The position numbers and the translations under genes are program-made. Below are positions 28,962 through 38,185 of a stretch of 54,590 nt of DNA, one piece after another. Below the pieces are notes generated by a model. It ran no database searches and had not been told where the DNA came from. It saw nothing but the letters and a program-made list of their open reading frames with translations. Origin of the DNA: an uncultured Desulfosporosinus sp. (GTDB lineage Bacteria > Bacillota > Desulfitobacteriia > Desulfitobacteriales > Desulfitobacteriaceae); the NCBI GenBank assembly GCA_927405585.1, contig CAKMJS010000088.1:1-54590 (forward strand), written 5' to 3'. Within the stretch, counting starts at the first letter, position 1; each line of letters opens with the position of its first letter.

Positions 28962-31679
28962 CTAAGCTAGCTGTCTCTTGGCTAGGTCAAAAAAAATCCC
29001 TTTATTATTTATAAGCTCTTGGTAAGTCCCACTCTCTACAATCTTTCCCTGATCCATGACGATAATTCTATTACAATTTATAATAGTGCTCAGACGATGG
29101 GCAATTACGACTCGTGTAGCCTGGAGCTGATCAAGACTTTTGCTGACTATGGCTTGGGTACGGTTGTCTAAAGCGCTAGTAGCTTCATCGAAGAAAATAA
29201 TTTTTGGTTTCTTAATAATAGCTCGGGCAATCATCAAGCGTTGCTTTTGCCCTCCGGAAATTGTCCCTGCTCCCTCGCTAATCACAGTATGCATACCCAT
29301 AGGCATTTCCTTAATGTCCTCCTCAATGCCGGCCATCCTGGCCGCTTCCCAAGCGTCATCTTGAGTTAGGTAAGGGTTCCCTCCTACAATATTACCGAAG
29401 ATGTCTCCGGACATGAGCTGTCCATTTTGCAGAACTACACCCAGTTGCTTGCGTACAACCCGAATATCTACTTTTGACAAGTCTTGCCCATTGTAATATA
29501 TATTCCCTGTCTCCGGTTGTTCAAAGCCTAACAAGACTCTAAATAAAGTTGACTTACCACAACCTGAAGTCCCAACCAAGGCTACATAATCCCCCTCATC
29601 TATTTGGAAAGAGACATCTTGCAGAACTAAGGGTCCCTCTTCTTTATAACGAAAAGATAAATGACTGACTTCAATAGAACCTGTAAGGGGCTTCGGATTT
29701 ATCTTGGTATCATCATACTCAGGTAATGTTTCCAGGATGGGCTTAGCCCTTTGATATAAGGGAATAACAATGTTGGCACTAATTAAGGACTCCGACAAAG
29801 AAACCATCGAAAACATAAAGGTAATAAAGGCCGAATTAAAGGCGATAAACTGTCCTGGTGATAAAGAAGCTGTTGCTGAAGTCAGAGCATGAAAAATTAC
29901 CATGCTTGAAACGATCGGGAAAAAGGAATTAAAAGTAGCTAGCCAGTTACCGATGGTCTCTCTTTTATAAGCTAACTTCCGTTGTTCCCCAAACTCTTTG
30001 GCCCATTGGTGAAAGGCTCTACTTTCTGCACCAGCTACCCGAAATTTAGTTATTCCTCCAATGAGCTGCAACATCATACCGGATATCTTATTGGAGATGT
30101 CTAGCACTTTACGCTGATAGTGTACCTGTCGGTAACCTAAAAAACCCATAACCAAGATAGCTATCGCGACTAACACAGCAGCTACACTGGCTAGCCCAGT
30201 ATCATAGTAAAAAAGTAAAGCAAAGGTAAAGACCGAAAAAATGCTGGATAGAATTGTATTGAGAGTTACCCCTGAGAGGATCATCCGTATCCTGCTTATA
30301 CCCATAGCCCGCATGGCCAATTCTCCTGCCGAAAACTGCTTAAAAAAAGGCACAGGCAGGCTTAGTAAGCGATCCCATACCGAAGCCTGTATAGAGTACT
30401 CCATTTTTCCTTCCATCCGCAATGTGGCTAGAGAGCGGACAAATTGGAAGATCATCGTAGCCAGAACACTTGCCCCTAGAAAAAAGGCGATTTGCAGTAA
30501 CTGACCTCTTTCTCCTTCAGGGATAATACTATTAAAGATGACCCCTGTTGCCAAGGGAATAGCTGTACCCAGGATGCCTCCCAGGACACCCATCAAGGCG
30601 ATTATGATTAAATCTCGTTTCCAGCAACTTTGATAGCCAAAGAATACAAGATCCCGAAGCGTAATTATCTTTTGATCGAACGGACGGTAAAAAACAAAAG
30701 CAAAATGTTGGACCTTTGCAGCAGTATCTTTGTCCACACCCTTTATTATCCCCAAAGTGAAGTCATGCAATATGTATTTAGAAGGGGAAGCGGGGATTAA
30801 AGCAATTGGTCGATTATCCTCCTTCATGTAACCTAGGATGGGGCCACCATCTTGTTTATACCATTCTCCGTTTAAAGCCACCTCTCTTGTTCGCATGCGA
30901 GAGGCTCGGGCGATATCATCTAAATGAGTATTACTTTGACTCCCAGGATAGCTTAAGGGGGGTGAAACAATCTCGATATTCATACCCTGCCCTACTAAAC
31001 GGCAGGCATCCAGTAGAAAATCTCCGCTTGCTTCCTCCAGCCTTCCTGTTTTCTCTTTTTGGTTAATTGAAGCAAGTCTTAAGATGGAGTTTGCCATCAG
31101 CCTTTTATTATATCTTGTCTTTTCTTGTAGGCGTTTTTCCTCGGCCAGATTTTGTTTTTGCCATAGGTCTGCTGCAGACCGAAGAACCTGGCTATGGTAA
31201 TCTGACATAACCAAAGGATCGCTTAAGTATTCATACTCAGGCAACAACTCTTCTACGGTAGAAGAAATTTCTCCACCTGAACTATCGTCACTTTTAATGA
31301 TTTCTGCTAAGGCCTTAAGCCAGTGCTCCACCAGTGTTGTAACTTCTTCAGCTGAATCTTCCTCTAATAGCTTACTAAGCTGGTTTACCTCAAGACGTAC
31401 GAGGCTGGAACCTAATAATCCAGAGGCCAGAAAAGTCATTTTATCAGGGAAACCTTCAGGGACAATACCAAATAGTAAATCCCCCCGCTTGGCTTCAAAC
31501 AAGAAGTTTTTGACCCCTGTCCTGTTATCCTTGGTTAAAGTCGTTAAGAAAACAGAAATCTTCCCTTGGTCTACAATCCATACATAGCTGGCATCATCTA
31601 AAATCTGGGATTTGTTGCCATCAATACTGGCCTGAGTGCCTTCTTGCTTAAAAAAATCCGAAACCTTCATTGAATTCAC
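28962..31679 (-). CDS. NHLM-type RiPP export ABC transporter (ATP-binding/permease)
   Basis: 905 residues. An N-terminal non-membrane region of about 330 residues (typical of the second ABC subunit of NHLM/NHLP systems) is followed by a six-helix permease domain and an ATPase with Walker A VGTSGCGKST, signature ISGGQKQRLMIARA, Walker B IIFFDEATSALD and H-loop VIAHRLST. No C39 peptidase. It ends the three-gene export unit: HlyD-like, peptidase ABC, ATP-binding ABC. The two ABC proteins probably act as a pair. Confidence 0.9.
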   Translation of the reverse strand: MNSMKVSDFFKQEGTQASIDGNKSQILDDASYVWIVDQGKISVFLTTLTKDNRTGVKNFLFEAKRGDLLFGIVPEGFPDKMTFLASGLLGSSLVRLEVNQLSKLLEEDSAEEVTTLVEHWLKALAEIIKSDDSSGGEISSTVEELLPEYEYLSDPLVMSDYHSQVLRSAADLWQKQNLAEEKRLQEKTRYNKRLMANSILRLASINQKEKTGRLEEASGDFLLDACRLVGQGMNIEIVSPPLSYPGSQSNTHLDDIARASRMRTREVALNGEWYKQDGGPILGYMKEDNRPIALIPASPSKYILHDFTLGIIKGVDKDTAAKVQHFAFVFYRPFDQKIITLRDLVFFGYQSCWKRDLIIIALMGVLGGILGTAIPLATGVIFNSIIPEGERGQLLQIAFFLGASVLATMIFQFVRSLATLRMEGKMEYSIQASVWDRLLSLPVPFFKQFSAGELAMRAMGISRIRMILSGVTLNTILSSIFSVFTFALLFYYDTGLASVAAVLVAIAILVMGFLGYRQVHYQRKVLDISNKISGMMLQLIGGITKFRVAGAESRAFHQWAKEFGEQRKLAYKRETIGNWLATFNSFFPIVSSMVIFHALTSATASLSPGQFIAFNSAFITFMFSMVSLSESLISANIVIPLYQRAKPILETLPEYDDTKINPKPLTGSIEVSHLSFRYKEEGPLVLQDVSFQIDEGDYVALVGTSGCGKSTLFRVLLGFEQPETGNIYYNGQDLSKVDIRVVRKQLGVVLQNGQLMSGDIFGNIVGGNPYLTQDDAWEAARMAGIEEDIKEMPMGMHTVISEGAGTISGGQKQRLMIARAIIKKPKIIFFDEATSALDNRTQAIVSKSLDQLQATRVVIAHRLSTIINCNRIIVMDQGKIVESGTYQELINNKGIFFDLAKRQLA

Positions 31680-31701
31680 CCAACCCTTACTCTACTCCAT
31701 A

Positions 31702-31723
31702 TTCAACTTCAGTTGAACGAGTT
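31702..31723. repeat. module of the dispersed repeat (TTCAACTTCAGTTGAACGAGTT)
   Basis: Inverted repeat filling the 46-base gap between the two ABC transporter genes; the same sequence with one change occurs on the other strand at 26425-26446. Confidence 0.65.
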
Positions 31724-31725
31724 TA

Positions 31726-33882
31726 CTAACCTGTTTTAATCAACTTGGCATAAATTCCAGCACTATCATTCAATTCTTCATGGGTACCTCTTTCCACAAT
31801 TTTTCCCTTATCTAGGACGATGATCTCATCACAGTCCCGAATGGTACTCAGGCGATGGGCAACTATAATACATGTGCAACCACGGCGCCTGATATTTTCA
31901 TCAACACTCTTTTCCGTAACTGGGTCCAGGGCACTGGTGGCTTCATCCATGATAATAATCGTTGGATTTTGGGCTAAAGCCCGGGCTATCTCAAGCCTTT
32001 GCCTTTGCCCACCGCTAAAGTTTTTCCCACCTTCCTCGACCGGATGGTCATACCCCCCAGATCTGGCAGTAATATCATCATGGATACAGGAAGCTTTGGT
32101 AGCACGGATCATCTCGAATTCCGAAATGGTCTCATCCCACAAGGTAATGTTATCTCGCACTGTTCCATCGAACATATTGATTTCCTGATCTACCATTGCC
32201 AAGGAATTGTTAATGACTTCTTTGGGGAATGATGTCCGAGGTTTACCATCAAAAAGTATTTCACCGGACCCAGGGCGGTAAATTCCAGCGATTATTTTGG
32301 CTATTGTGGATTTCCCGCTCCCCGAACCACCAACCAGAGCTACTCGAGATCCTGGCCTGAGCACTAAACTAAAATCTTCGATTAACTGAGGCTCTAACGA
32401 GCTGTAACCAAAGGTAACTTTACTGAGTTGAATATAACCCTCTAACTTTTGCCCAGTATAGGGAGTCGTTTCTCCCAGTTCACCCTCAGTTTCTTGATCT
32501 ATTGGATATTTGAGGACATCGTCTAAGCGATTCATTTCCCCTTCCACTTCCTGGAGCTCAGCCCCGAGCCCTACCATTCCTGTCACTGGGCTCATAAAAC
32601 TGGCCATGAGGCTTTGAAAAGCTACCAGCATCCCGATGGTCATTTGCCCTTCCAGAATTAGAAAGCCTCCCAGAGCTAGTACAATCGTATTATTGATTCC
32701 TGTCAGGAAGCTAGGAAAGACTGATAAGAATTGAGAAGAAACACCTAACTTCTGCTCAGAATTTAGCGCTTTCGCCTGGTATCCTGACCACTTGGCAAAG
32801 AAATCCGATTCTGAGCCTGTGGCTTTCAGGGTCTCTATGATTTGTAAGCCGGACATGCCTGTACCAGCAAGCTTACCCCGGTCTTGCAATAGTTTTCGAT
32901 TCTGGTCTACTCTTTGAGCAGAAACGAATTTTAAATATAAAACATTGATCAGTGCAATAACTAACCCAACTATAGCTAAGGTCACGTTGTATTGTAGCAT
33001 TAATATAAAATAGAAAATAATCATGACAAAATTTAAGGCTGTGGTGGCCAGTTGTCCCGACAATAATTTTGCAACCCTGTCGTTGCTCTGCATCCTGGAA
33101 GTTATGTCCCCGGCAAAACGCTGAGAGAAAAACTCCGTCGGTAACCTTAAAATGTGCCACAAAAATTGCCCTGATGTCGTTATGGCAATTTTAGTTTCAA
33201 GTCTTAGCAGATAGTACTGTCGCAGCCAGGTTAAAACTCCTCTTAGGACTGCTGTAATGCCCATGCCTAACATGAGGGGAATGACCCAGGAATCTCTCCC
33301 CCCAAGCAAAATGTCGTCCACAAAGATTCTTGCAAATACAGGGATAGCTAATCCAGGGATTACCAAAGCCAGCCCTACAAGGATGATATAGATTAAAGCA
33401 GTTTCTGAGCCCTTAAGACGTTTTTTCAGCGCGGAGATAAGACTAGGCTTTTTCTCTTCTTTTTGAAACTGGGGCGTTGGGGCAAACGTTATAGCTATCC
33501 CTGTAAAGGACTGACTGAATTCCTCCTCTGTCACGACCCGACTGCCAGAACTAGGATCGTTTAAAAAGACTTTCCCTTTATGGAAACCTTCCAACACTAA
33601 GAAATGACTAAAATTCCAGTGAACAATCAAGGGCATTGGCATTACTTTTAATGACTCAGGTTCCTTCCGAAACCCTTTGGCCTCTAGGTCATACTTTCTA
33701 GCTGCTTTCAGTATATTGCTGGCTTTACTGCCATCTCGTGATACCCCGCAGGCTATTCTTAATTCCTCAAGAGGTATGTATTTGCCAAAGTAGGCTAGAA
33801 TCATAGCCAAGGATGCTGCCCCGCACTCGACTGCTTGCATCTGGAGTACAGTAGGAACCTTAGCCCTTGTGATCTTTTCCAC
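31726..33882 (-). CDS. NHLM-type peptidase/ATP-binding RiPP exporter
   Basis: 718-residue bifunctional ABC exporter. N-terminal C39 peptidase with Cys20 (QMQAVECGAAS), His93 (HFLVLEG) and Asp109 (NDPSSG), all present, which would cut the leader after its double Gly. A six-helix permease follows, then an ATPase with GGSGSGKST, FSGGQRQRLEIARA and IIIMDEATSALD. It lies 18 bases after the HlyD-like gene. The Nif11-leader precursor at 37815-38054 is the expected cargo. Confidence 0.94.
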   Translation of the reverse strand: MEKITRAKVPTVLQMQAVECGAASLAMILAYFGKYIPLEELRIACGVSRDGSKASNILKAARKYDLEAKGFRKEPESLKVMPMPLIVHWNFSHFLVLEGFHKGKVFLNDPSSGSRVVTEEEFSQSFTGIAITFAPTPQFQKEEKKPSLISALKKRLKGSETALIYIILVGLALVIPGLAIPVFARIFVDDILLGGRDSWVIPLMLGMGITAVLRGVLTWLRQYYLLRLETKIAITTSGQFLWHILRLPTEFFSQRFAGDITSRMQSNDRVAKLLSGQLATTALNFVMIIFYFILMLQYNVTLAIVGLVIALINVLYLKFVSAQRVDQNRKLLQDRGKLAGTGMSGLQIIETLKATGSESDFFAKWSGYQAKALNSEQKLGVSSQFLSVFPSFLTGINNTIVLALGGFLILEGQMTIGMLVAFQSLMASFMSPVTGMVGLGAELQEVEGEMNRLDDVLKYPIDQETEGELGETTPYTGQKLEGYIQLSKVTFGYSSLEPQLIEDFSLVLRPGSRVALVGGSGSGKSTIAKIIAGIYRPGSGEILFDGKPRTSFPKEVINNSLAMVDQEINMFDGTVRDNITLWDETISEFEMIRATKASCIHDDITARSGGYDHPVEEGGKNFSGGQRQRLEIARALAQNPTIIIMDEATSALDPVTEKSVDENIRRRGCTCIIVAHRLSTIRDCDEIIVLDKGKIVERGTHEELNDSAGIYAKLIKTG

Positions 33883-33900
33883 CTTATCAACTCCCCCTCT

Positions 33901-34872
33901 TTAATGAACTACACTACTAAAAAAAGGGATTACCTTGCTAATTGGCTTTTCTCTGTTGGTAATCACTGCACTTTTAATTATTGTTCCACTATGTATTGAT
34001 ATAGGAGGTCCCTCAGGAGATGACCATCTATAACCACTTTTAGTGCTGCTGTCAGGAATCAAGTCAATCAGAACCATTAGAGGAGCACCTTGCCCCGCTA
34101 GCAGCGCAACTAGATTTTCATTTCCCAGAGTTTGCATCATACTTTGGGTCGTAGCAGGATAGTCAGAAATAGCAGTAACTCTTCCTAACATAAAGCCATA
34201 CTCTTCTTTATTCATAATAGTAGGGGATATCTGAGCTTCCATCCCGACAAAGATGTCTCCCCCTAGCTCAGCGGGGACATAGATAACAGCTTCCATCTTG
34301 ACCGTTCCACCATATTGATCCAAAGTAACAAGGGTTTCTCCCGGCTGAATAATGCTTCCTTTTTTTATATTCAATTCTAAAATACGCCCACTAATTTCTG
34401 AAATAATTTGGGAATCATAATCTAATTCTTCTCGAAGTTGTATCACTTGTTTTTCCACTGCTTTATAATCTGGCGAATCGACTCGCTTGTTACTTTCCAT
34501 CTTGGAAAGAATGCTTTGTAGACTGTTAATCTCCGCAACAAGTTTAGGCTGTTCAATCCTTGCTACAACATCACCCTTTTTAACCATATCTCCATGCTTA
34601 AACCTAACATCAATTACCTGTCCAGAGGTATGATGCTGTAACGAAAAAACCCCTCCGTTATTCAAAAGAATTCCATGACCTTCTATTTTGGTAGGAATAC
34701 TGCCTAAAAACCCCCAAGCAATTGCACTAATCAGAAGACAGGCAATAGCTAGCAAAGCAAGCCAAGCCTTAGGTGAGGTTACATTTATTAGTTCATCGAG
34801 TTGCTCCGGCGATGAGAGCCTCTCTAGGGATACTTCCCGGAATATATTTTTACTCATGATAGGCTCCTCCAT
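33901..34872 (-). CDS. HlyD-like NHLM secretion protein
   Basis: 323 residues: one N-terminal membrane helix (about 33-55, WLALLAIACLLISAIAWGFL), then a lipoyl/biotin-type hairpin domain split by a coiled coil (GQVIDVRFKHGDMVKKGDVVARIEQP is the first half). Membrane-fusion adaptor for the two ABC proteins downstream. Confidence 0.9.
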   Translation of the reverse strand: MEEPIMSKNIFREVSLERLSSPEQLDELINVTSPKAWLALLAIACLLISAIAWGFLGSIPTKIEGHGILLNNGGVFSLQHHTSGQVIDVRFKHGDMVKKGDVVARIEQPKLVAEINSLQSILSKMESNKRVDSPDYKAVEKQVIQLREELDYDSQIISEISGRILELNIKKGSIIQPGETLVTLDQYGGTVKMEAVIYVPAELGGDIFVGMEAQISPTIMNKEEYGFMLGRVTAISDYPATTQSMMQTLGNENLVALLAGQGAPLMVLIDLIPDSSTKSGYRWSSPEGPPISIHSGTIIKSAVITNREKPISKVIPFFSSVVH

Positions 34873-34972
34873 TTTGCAGAAGTTATAAGAAAATGTTTAT
34901 CCAGGATCTTAGTGCCGCTTATTCTCCCACAAGAAGGGGGAGGGATAGAGTTCGTTTAGCTATCGGATGAAG

Positions 34973-36091
34973 CTACTTATTGAGATATTCAAATTTTCCA
35001 GCCTGTAATTTTTTAAGCACCACGAAATTACCTACGTCATCTCCCTTTTTGTCAAATTCATGGAGACCTACTACGCCTGTCCATGTGCCTAAATTCATTA
35101 ATTCCTTAGCAACTGACGAACGGATATTCAAATCAGATTTTTCAATTGCAGCAGCCAGCAGCTTTACTGCGTCATAGCCTAAAGCCGCATTGGCACTAGG
35201 TATTTCCTGGTACACTTCCTGGAAATCCGTCACAAACTTCTTTACTTCTGGACGATCCAGATAAGGATTAAACACTGATCCTATGATTGTCCCCTCTGCC
35301 GAATTGCCAGCTATTTCTGAGAGCATAGGAGAATCCAGAGCATCTCCAGCAACGAAAGGCACTTTAATACCTGCTTTTCCAGCATCTAAAATAAACTGCC
35401 CTCCTTCAGGCATTATTTTAGCTATGAAAATCCCATCCAAACCATAGGCTTTCCATCTGTTATGTAAGATTCTTAAATCCCCCGGGCTGGTATAGTAGTC
35501 AAATCGATCAACAATCGTTATTCCCTGTGACCTGGCATGGTCTTCAAAGGAATTTGCCAGCCCGGTACCGGAAGAATCATCAGAATAATAAATGACCATC
35601 CGCCGATATCCCTGTTTGGCAAGATATAATGCCAGTTGTCGTGTTATCTCATCATCAGAAGGTATATTGCGAAAAACATGCTTAAATCCATTCTTGGTGA
35701 GGTCCGGTGCTGTGGAAGCCGGAGATAACATTACAAGACCCGCCTGATCATAAATAGTGGAGGCTGGTATCGTTATAAAAGAATTACTATGACCGATTAC
35801 AGCCTGAATTGTTTTATTCTCTGCGAAAGACTCGGCAATCGCCATCCCCTTTACAAGCTCACCTCCATCATCCTCTTTAAGTAGTCTAAGTTCTCTACCT
35901 CTAATTCCGCCGTTGCGATTAATCTCTTGGACAGCAAGATCAATCCCTTCATTAAATAAGTTGTTATCTGTCTTAAACGGCCATGCCACACCTATGACTA
36001 TTTCCTGTTGTTCTTCTAATCGCGTACAGCCTATTAATAAAAGAAAGCTTACACTACAAAGAACAATGATTCGGCCCATTTTCATTAACAT
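34973..36091 (-). CDS. LivK-like lipoprotein solute-binding protein
   Basis: 372 residues. Lipobox LLLIGC with Cys22 marks a lipoprotein; the rest is a type I periplasmic-binding fold of the branched-chain amino acid (ANF receptor) class, beginning IVIGVAWPFKTDNNLFNEGIDLAVQEIN. No LivHMGF permease is near. It lies between the exporter genes and the divergent radical SAM gene, so it may sense or bind a ligand for the RiPP locus, or act as immunity; that is inference. Confidence 0.85.
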   Translation of the reverse strand: MLMKMGRIIVLCSVSFLLLIGCTRLEEQQEIVIGVAWPFKTDNNLFNEGIDLAVQEINRNGGIRGRELRLLKEDDGGELVKGMAIAESFAENKTIQAVIGHSNSFITIPASTIYDQAGLVMLSPASTAPDLTKNGFKHVFRNIPSDDEITRQLALYLAKQGYRRMVIYYSDDSSGTGLANSFEDHARSQGITIVDRFDYYTSPGDLRILHNRWKAYGLDGIFIAKIMPEGGQFILDAGKAGIKVPFVAGDALDSPMLSEIAGNSAEGTIIGSVFNPYLDRPEVKKFVTDFQEVYQEIPSANAALGYDAVKLLAAAIEKSDLNIRSSVAKELMNLGTWTGVVGLHEFDKKGDDVGNFVVLKKLQAGKFEYLNK

Positions 36092-36163
36092 AGCCCCACT
36101 ACCTTTTCTCTTATAAATAAACCTATTGATTATTGCTTTAGTGTTAATACGACAAATCGCATT

Positions 36164-36193
36164 AAGTATTACACCACTTTTGTAATGATACTT
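36164..36193. promoter_or_regulatory. inverted repeat in the divergent RiPP promoter region
   Basis: AAGTATTACA ... TGTAATGATACTT: arms pair AAGTAT/ATACTT and TTACA/TGTAA. It sits in the 150-base gap between the lipoprotein gene (-) and the radical SAM gene (+), a likely operator. Confidence 0.45.
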
Positions 36194-36241
36194 ATACTTA
36201 AACGTATTAAATATTATATTTAGTCAAAGGGAGAGGAACTT

Positions 36242-37642
36242 ATGGATAAAAAGGATATTATGCCGTTTCAGCTTTTTCATCATCACGGCAACCATTATGT
36301 GATTAATATTGATCGTATGCAAGCAAGCCCAATTAACAAAATAACCGCAGAAACCCTTAATATGATTATCAAGGAACCTGAAAGTTTATTGCCTATCGAC
36401 CTAGAAGAAACCCTTAATTTGCTCGGATTAATCTCTAGAGACAGCGGAAAGAAGGAAACTATCATAACGAAAGAACCCGTTCCAATTGTTTATATGTACC
36501 TTTTCTTAACCCAATCTTGTAACCTTAGATGTATCTACTGTTATGGAAATGGTGGAGAATACGGAACCGGCGGCAGTATGGAAGAGGAAACGGCCTTTCA
36601 GGCTGTAGATTGGTTCATAGAAAAGGCCGAGAAAATGAAAAAAGTACATTTGGGGTTTTTTGGAGGAGAGCCTTTATTAAATTTTCCACTGATGAAAGCA
36701 GTTGTGGAGTACGCCCAAAAAAGAACCAAAGAAATGGGCAAAGAAGTTGCATTCTTTCTTACTAGCAATGCCACCCTTTTAGATGATGAAATAATTGCCT
36801 TTTTTAAAGAAAATCAGATATCCGTACAGATCAGTTTTGATGGACCTAAGGAGGTACAGGATGCACAGCGACCCTATGCCAGCGGCCAAGGAACCTATAG
36901 CGCCACTGTCCCCAAAATAAAAAAATTGCTGACAGCCGTTCCTAGAACTTCTGGCCATGCCGTTCTGGTCGGCAATACCGATCCCCTGCTAATAAAAGAT
37001 GCCCTGCAAGAAATCGGGTTTACCAAGGTATCTATTTCGCCGGCTTCCATATCCTTGTTTAACGAAGATTCGGCTAAAGAAACATCGACACGAGATACTC
37101 AAACGGTCCTCCAGGCGCTGGAACAAGAGGCAGAAACGTGGTTACACCTTATCCAAAGCAAAGACAGCGCAGGCTTAAAGAGCCTAAAGGCCAGTAGTGG
37201 ATTATATGGATTATATCGAGGGATGGTATCCTTGCTCCATAATAGCAAAAGACCACATTTTTGTGGTGCTGGTCGGGGACTAATAGGGGTTTCGGTTTCG
37301 GGAGATGTCTATTTGTGTCACCGTTTCGTAGGAATGGAAGAGTATAGATTAGGAAGTATCTTCGAGCATGACCTGAAGCGGGAAGAATATCTAAAGAATC
37401 CCATAACCTGCAATCAACTATGTGCCAATTGCTTTGCTAGAAATTACTGTGCCGGTGGATGTAAACATGATAACCTGAGTTCCTGTGGCTTCATAACAAC
37501 ACCCTCTGAGGACATGTGCCGCTTGAGATGTCGTGAACTTGAGCTGGCAGCAACCATCATTTGTAATCTAACGCCTGAGGACAAGGCTTTTCTGGTTGAA
37601 GAACAGATCATTGCTCCCAAACCATGTCCCCTTGATTTTTAA
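36242..37642 (+). CDS. radical SAM/SPASM peptide maturase of the Nif11 RiPP
   Basis: 466 residues. N-terminal RRE-like region (1-85), radical SAM cluster cysteines Cys93, Cys97, Cys100 (CNLRCIYC), FFGGEPLLN at 139-147, and a C-terminal SPASM domain: Cys341, Cys359, Cys390, Cys394, Cys397, Cys403, Cys407, Cys415, Cys426, Cys430, enough for two auxiliary clusters. Enzymes of this build form thioether (ranthipeptide/sactipeptide) or C-C links in Cys-containing cores. AAGGGAGAGG precedes the ATG. It converges on the precursor gene. Confidence 0.93.
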   Translation: MDKKDIMPFQLFHHHGNHYVINIDRMQASPINKITAETLNMIIKEPESLLPIDLEETLNLLGLISRDSGKKETIITKEPVPIVYMYLFLTQSCNLRCIYCYGNGGEYGTGGSMEEETAFQAVDWFIEKAEKMKKVHLGFFGGEPLLNFPLMKAVVEYAQKRTKEMGKEVAFFLTSNATLLDDEIIAFFKENQISVQISFDGPKEVQDAQRPYASGQGTYSATVPKIKKLLTAVPRTSGHAVLVGNTDPLLIKDALQEIGFTKVSISPASISLFNEDSAKETSTRDTQTVLQALEQEAETWLHLIQSKDSAGLKSLKASSGLYGLYRGMVSLLHNSKRPHFCGAGRGLIGVSVSGDVYLCHRFVGMEEYRLGSIFEHDLKREEYLKNPITCNQLCANCFARNYCAGGCKHDNLSSCGFITTPSEDMCRLRCRELELAATIICNLTPEDKAFLVEEQIIAPKPCPLDF

Positions 37643-37758
37643 GAAAGCCCGCTTATATTAATTTTAAATCCGACCGTTCTTTGAACGACTGGATTTATTT
37701 GGGCAGTTTTCAGTTTATGTGTATCGGGGTCCCCTCGACACACCCATTGATAACGACG

Positions 37759-37803
37759 AAGGGACTGAACCGAAAAACAATAGTTTCAGCACAGTCCCTT
37801 TCA
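37759..37803. terminator. hairpin between maturase and precursor genes
   Basis: AAGGGACTG ... CAGTCCCTT with a 24-base loop, between the two convergent stop codons; a likely two-way terminator though T-runs are short. Confidence 0.5.
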
Positions 37804-37814
37804 GGAACGATAGT

Positions 37815-38054
37815 CTAGAATAGTTCACCCAAACCGCAGCTATCCACTAGACAGCCGCCCCCAGCAACACCGTCTAATTCGCTGTCACTAAGTTCTCCAC
37901 CTACCTGTTTAATTTCTTCAGCTGAAAAACTAAAACCAGCTTGCTCTACGAACGCCCTGCGCTCCTCCGCATCTTTACATTGCACTACCTTTGTGTTAAA
38001 TTCCTGATCCGTTTTCAATCTTTCCAGAAATGCCTTTGCTGATTCAATACTCAT
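37815..38054 (-). CDS. Nif11-leader RiPP precursor peptide
   Basis: 79 residues. The leader is the Nif11-like domain (FLERLKTDQEFNTKV ... AGFSFSAEEIKQ) ending in ELSDSELDGVAGGG; cleavage after Gly66 or Gly67 leaves a 12-13 residue core, GCLVDSCGLGELF. The core has two Cys (68 and 73), Asp71 and Glu77. A strong AGAGGAGGTAATC site precedes the ATG. Maturation by the adjacent radical SAM enzyme and export by the NHLM system are inferred from context. Confidence 0.9.
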   Translation of the reverse strand: MSIESAKAFLERLKTDQEFNTKVVQCKDAEERRAFVEQAGFSFSAEEIKQVGGELSDSELDGVAGGGCLVDSCGLGELF

Positions 38055-38078
38055 TTTGATTACCTCCTCTTTTTTATT

Positions 38079-38103
38079 AAGTGCACTTTATGTACACTTG
38101 TTA
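38079..38103. promoter_or_regulatory. palindromic element upstream of the precursor gene
   Basis: AAGTGCACTT (self-complementary) next to TGTACACTTG, just upstream of the ribosome binding site of the precursor; possible operator. Confidence 0.35.
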
Positions 38104-38185
38104 CGCTTTTCAAGGGTTAATACGTTATTTCACTGAATGTATTACATATAAAAGAAATCTTTTTATTCTTCTAAAAATTTGGTTA

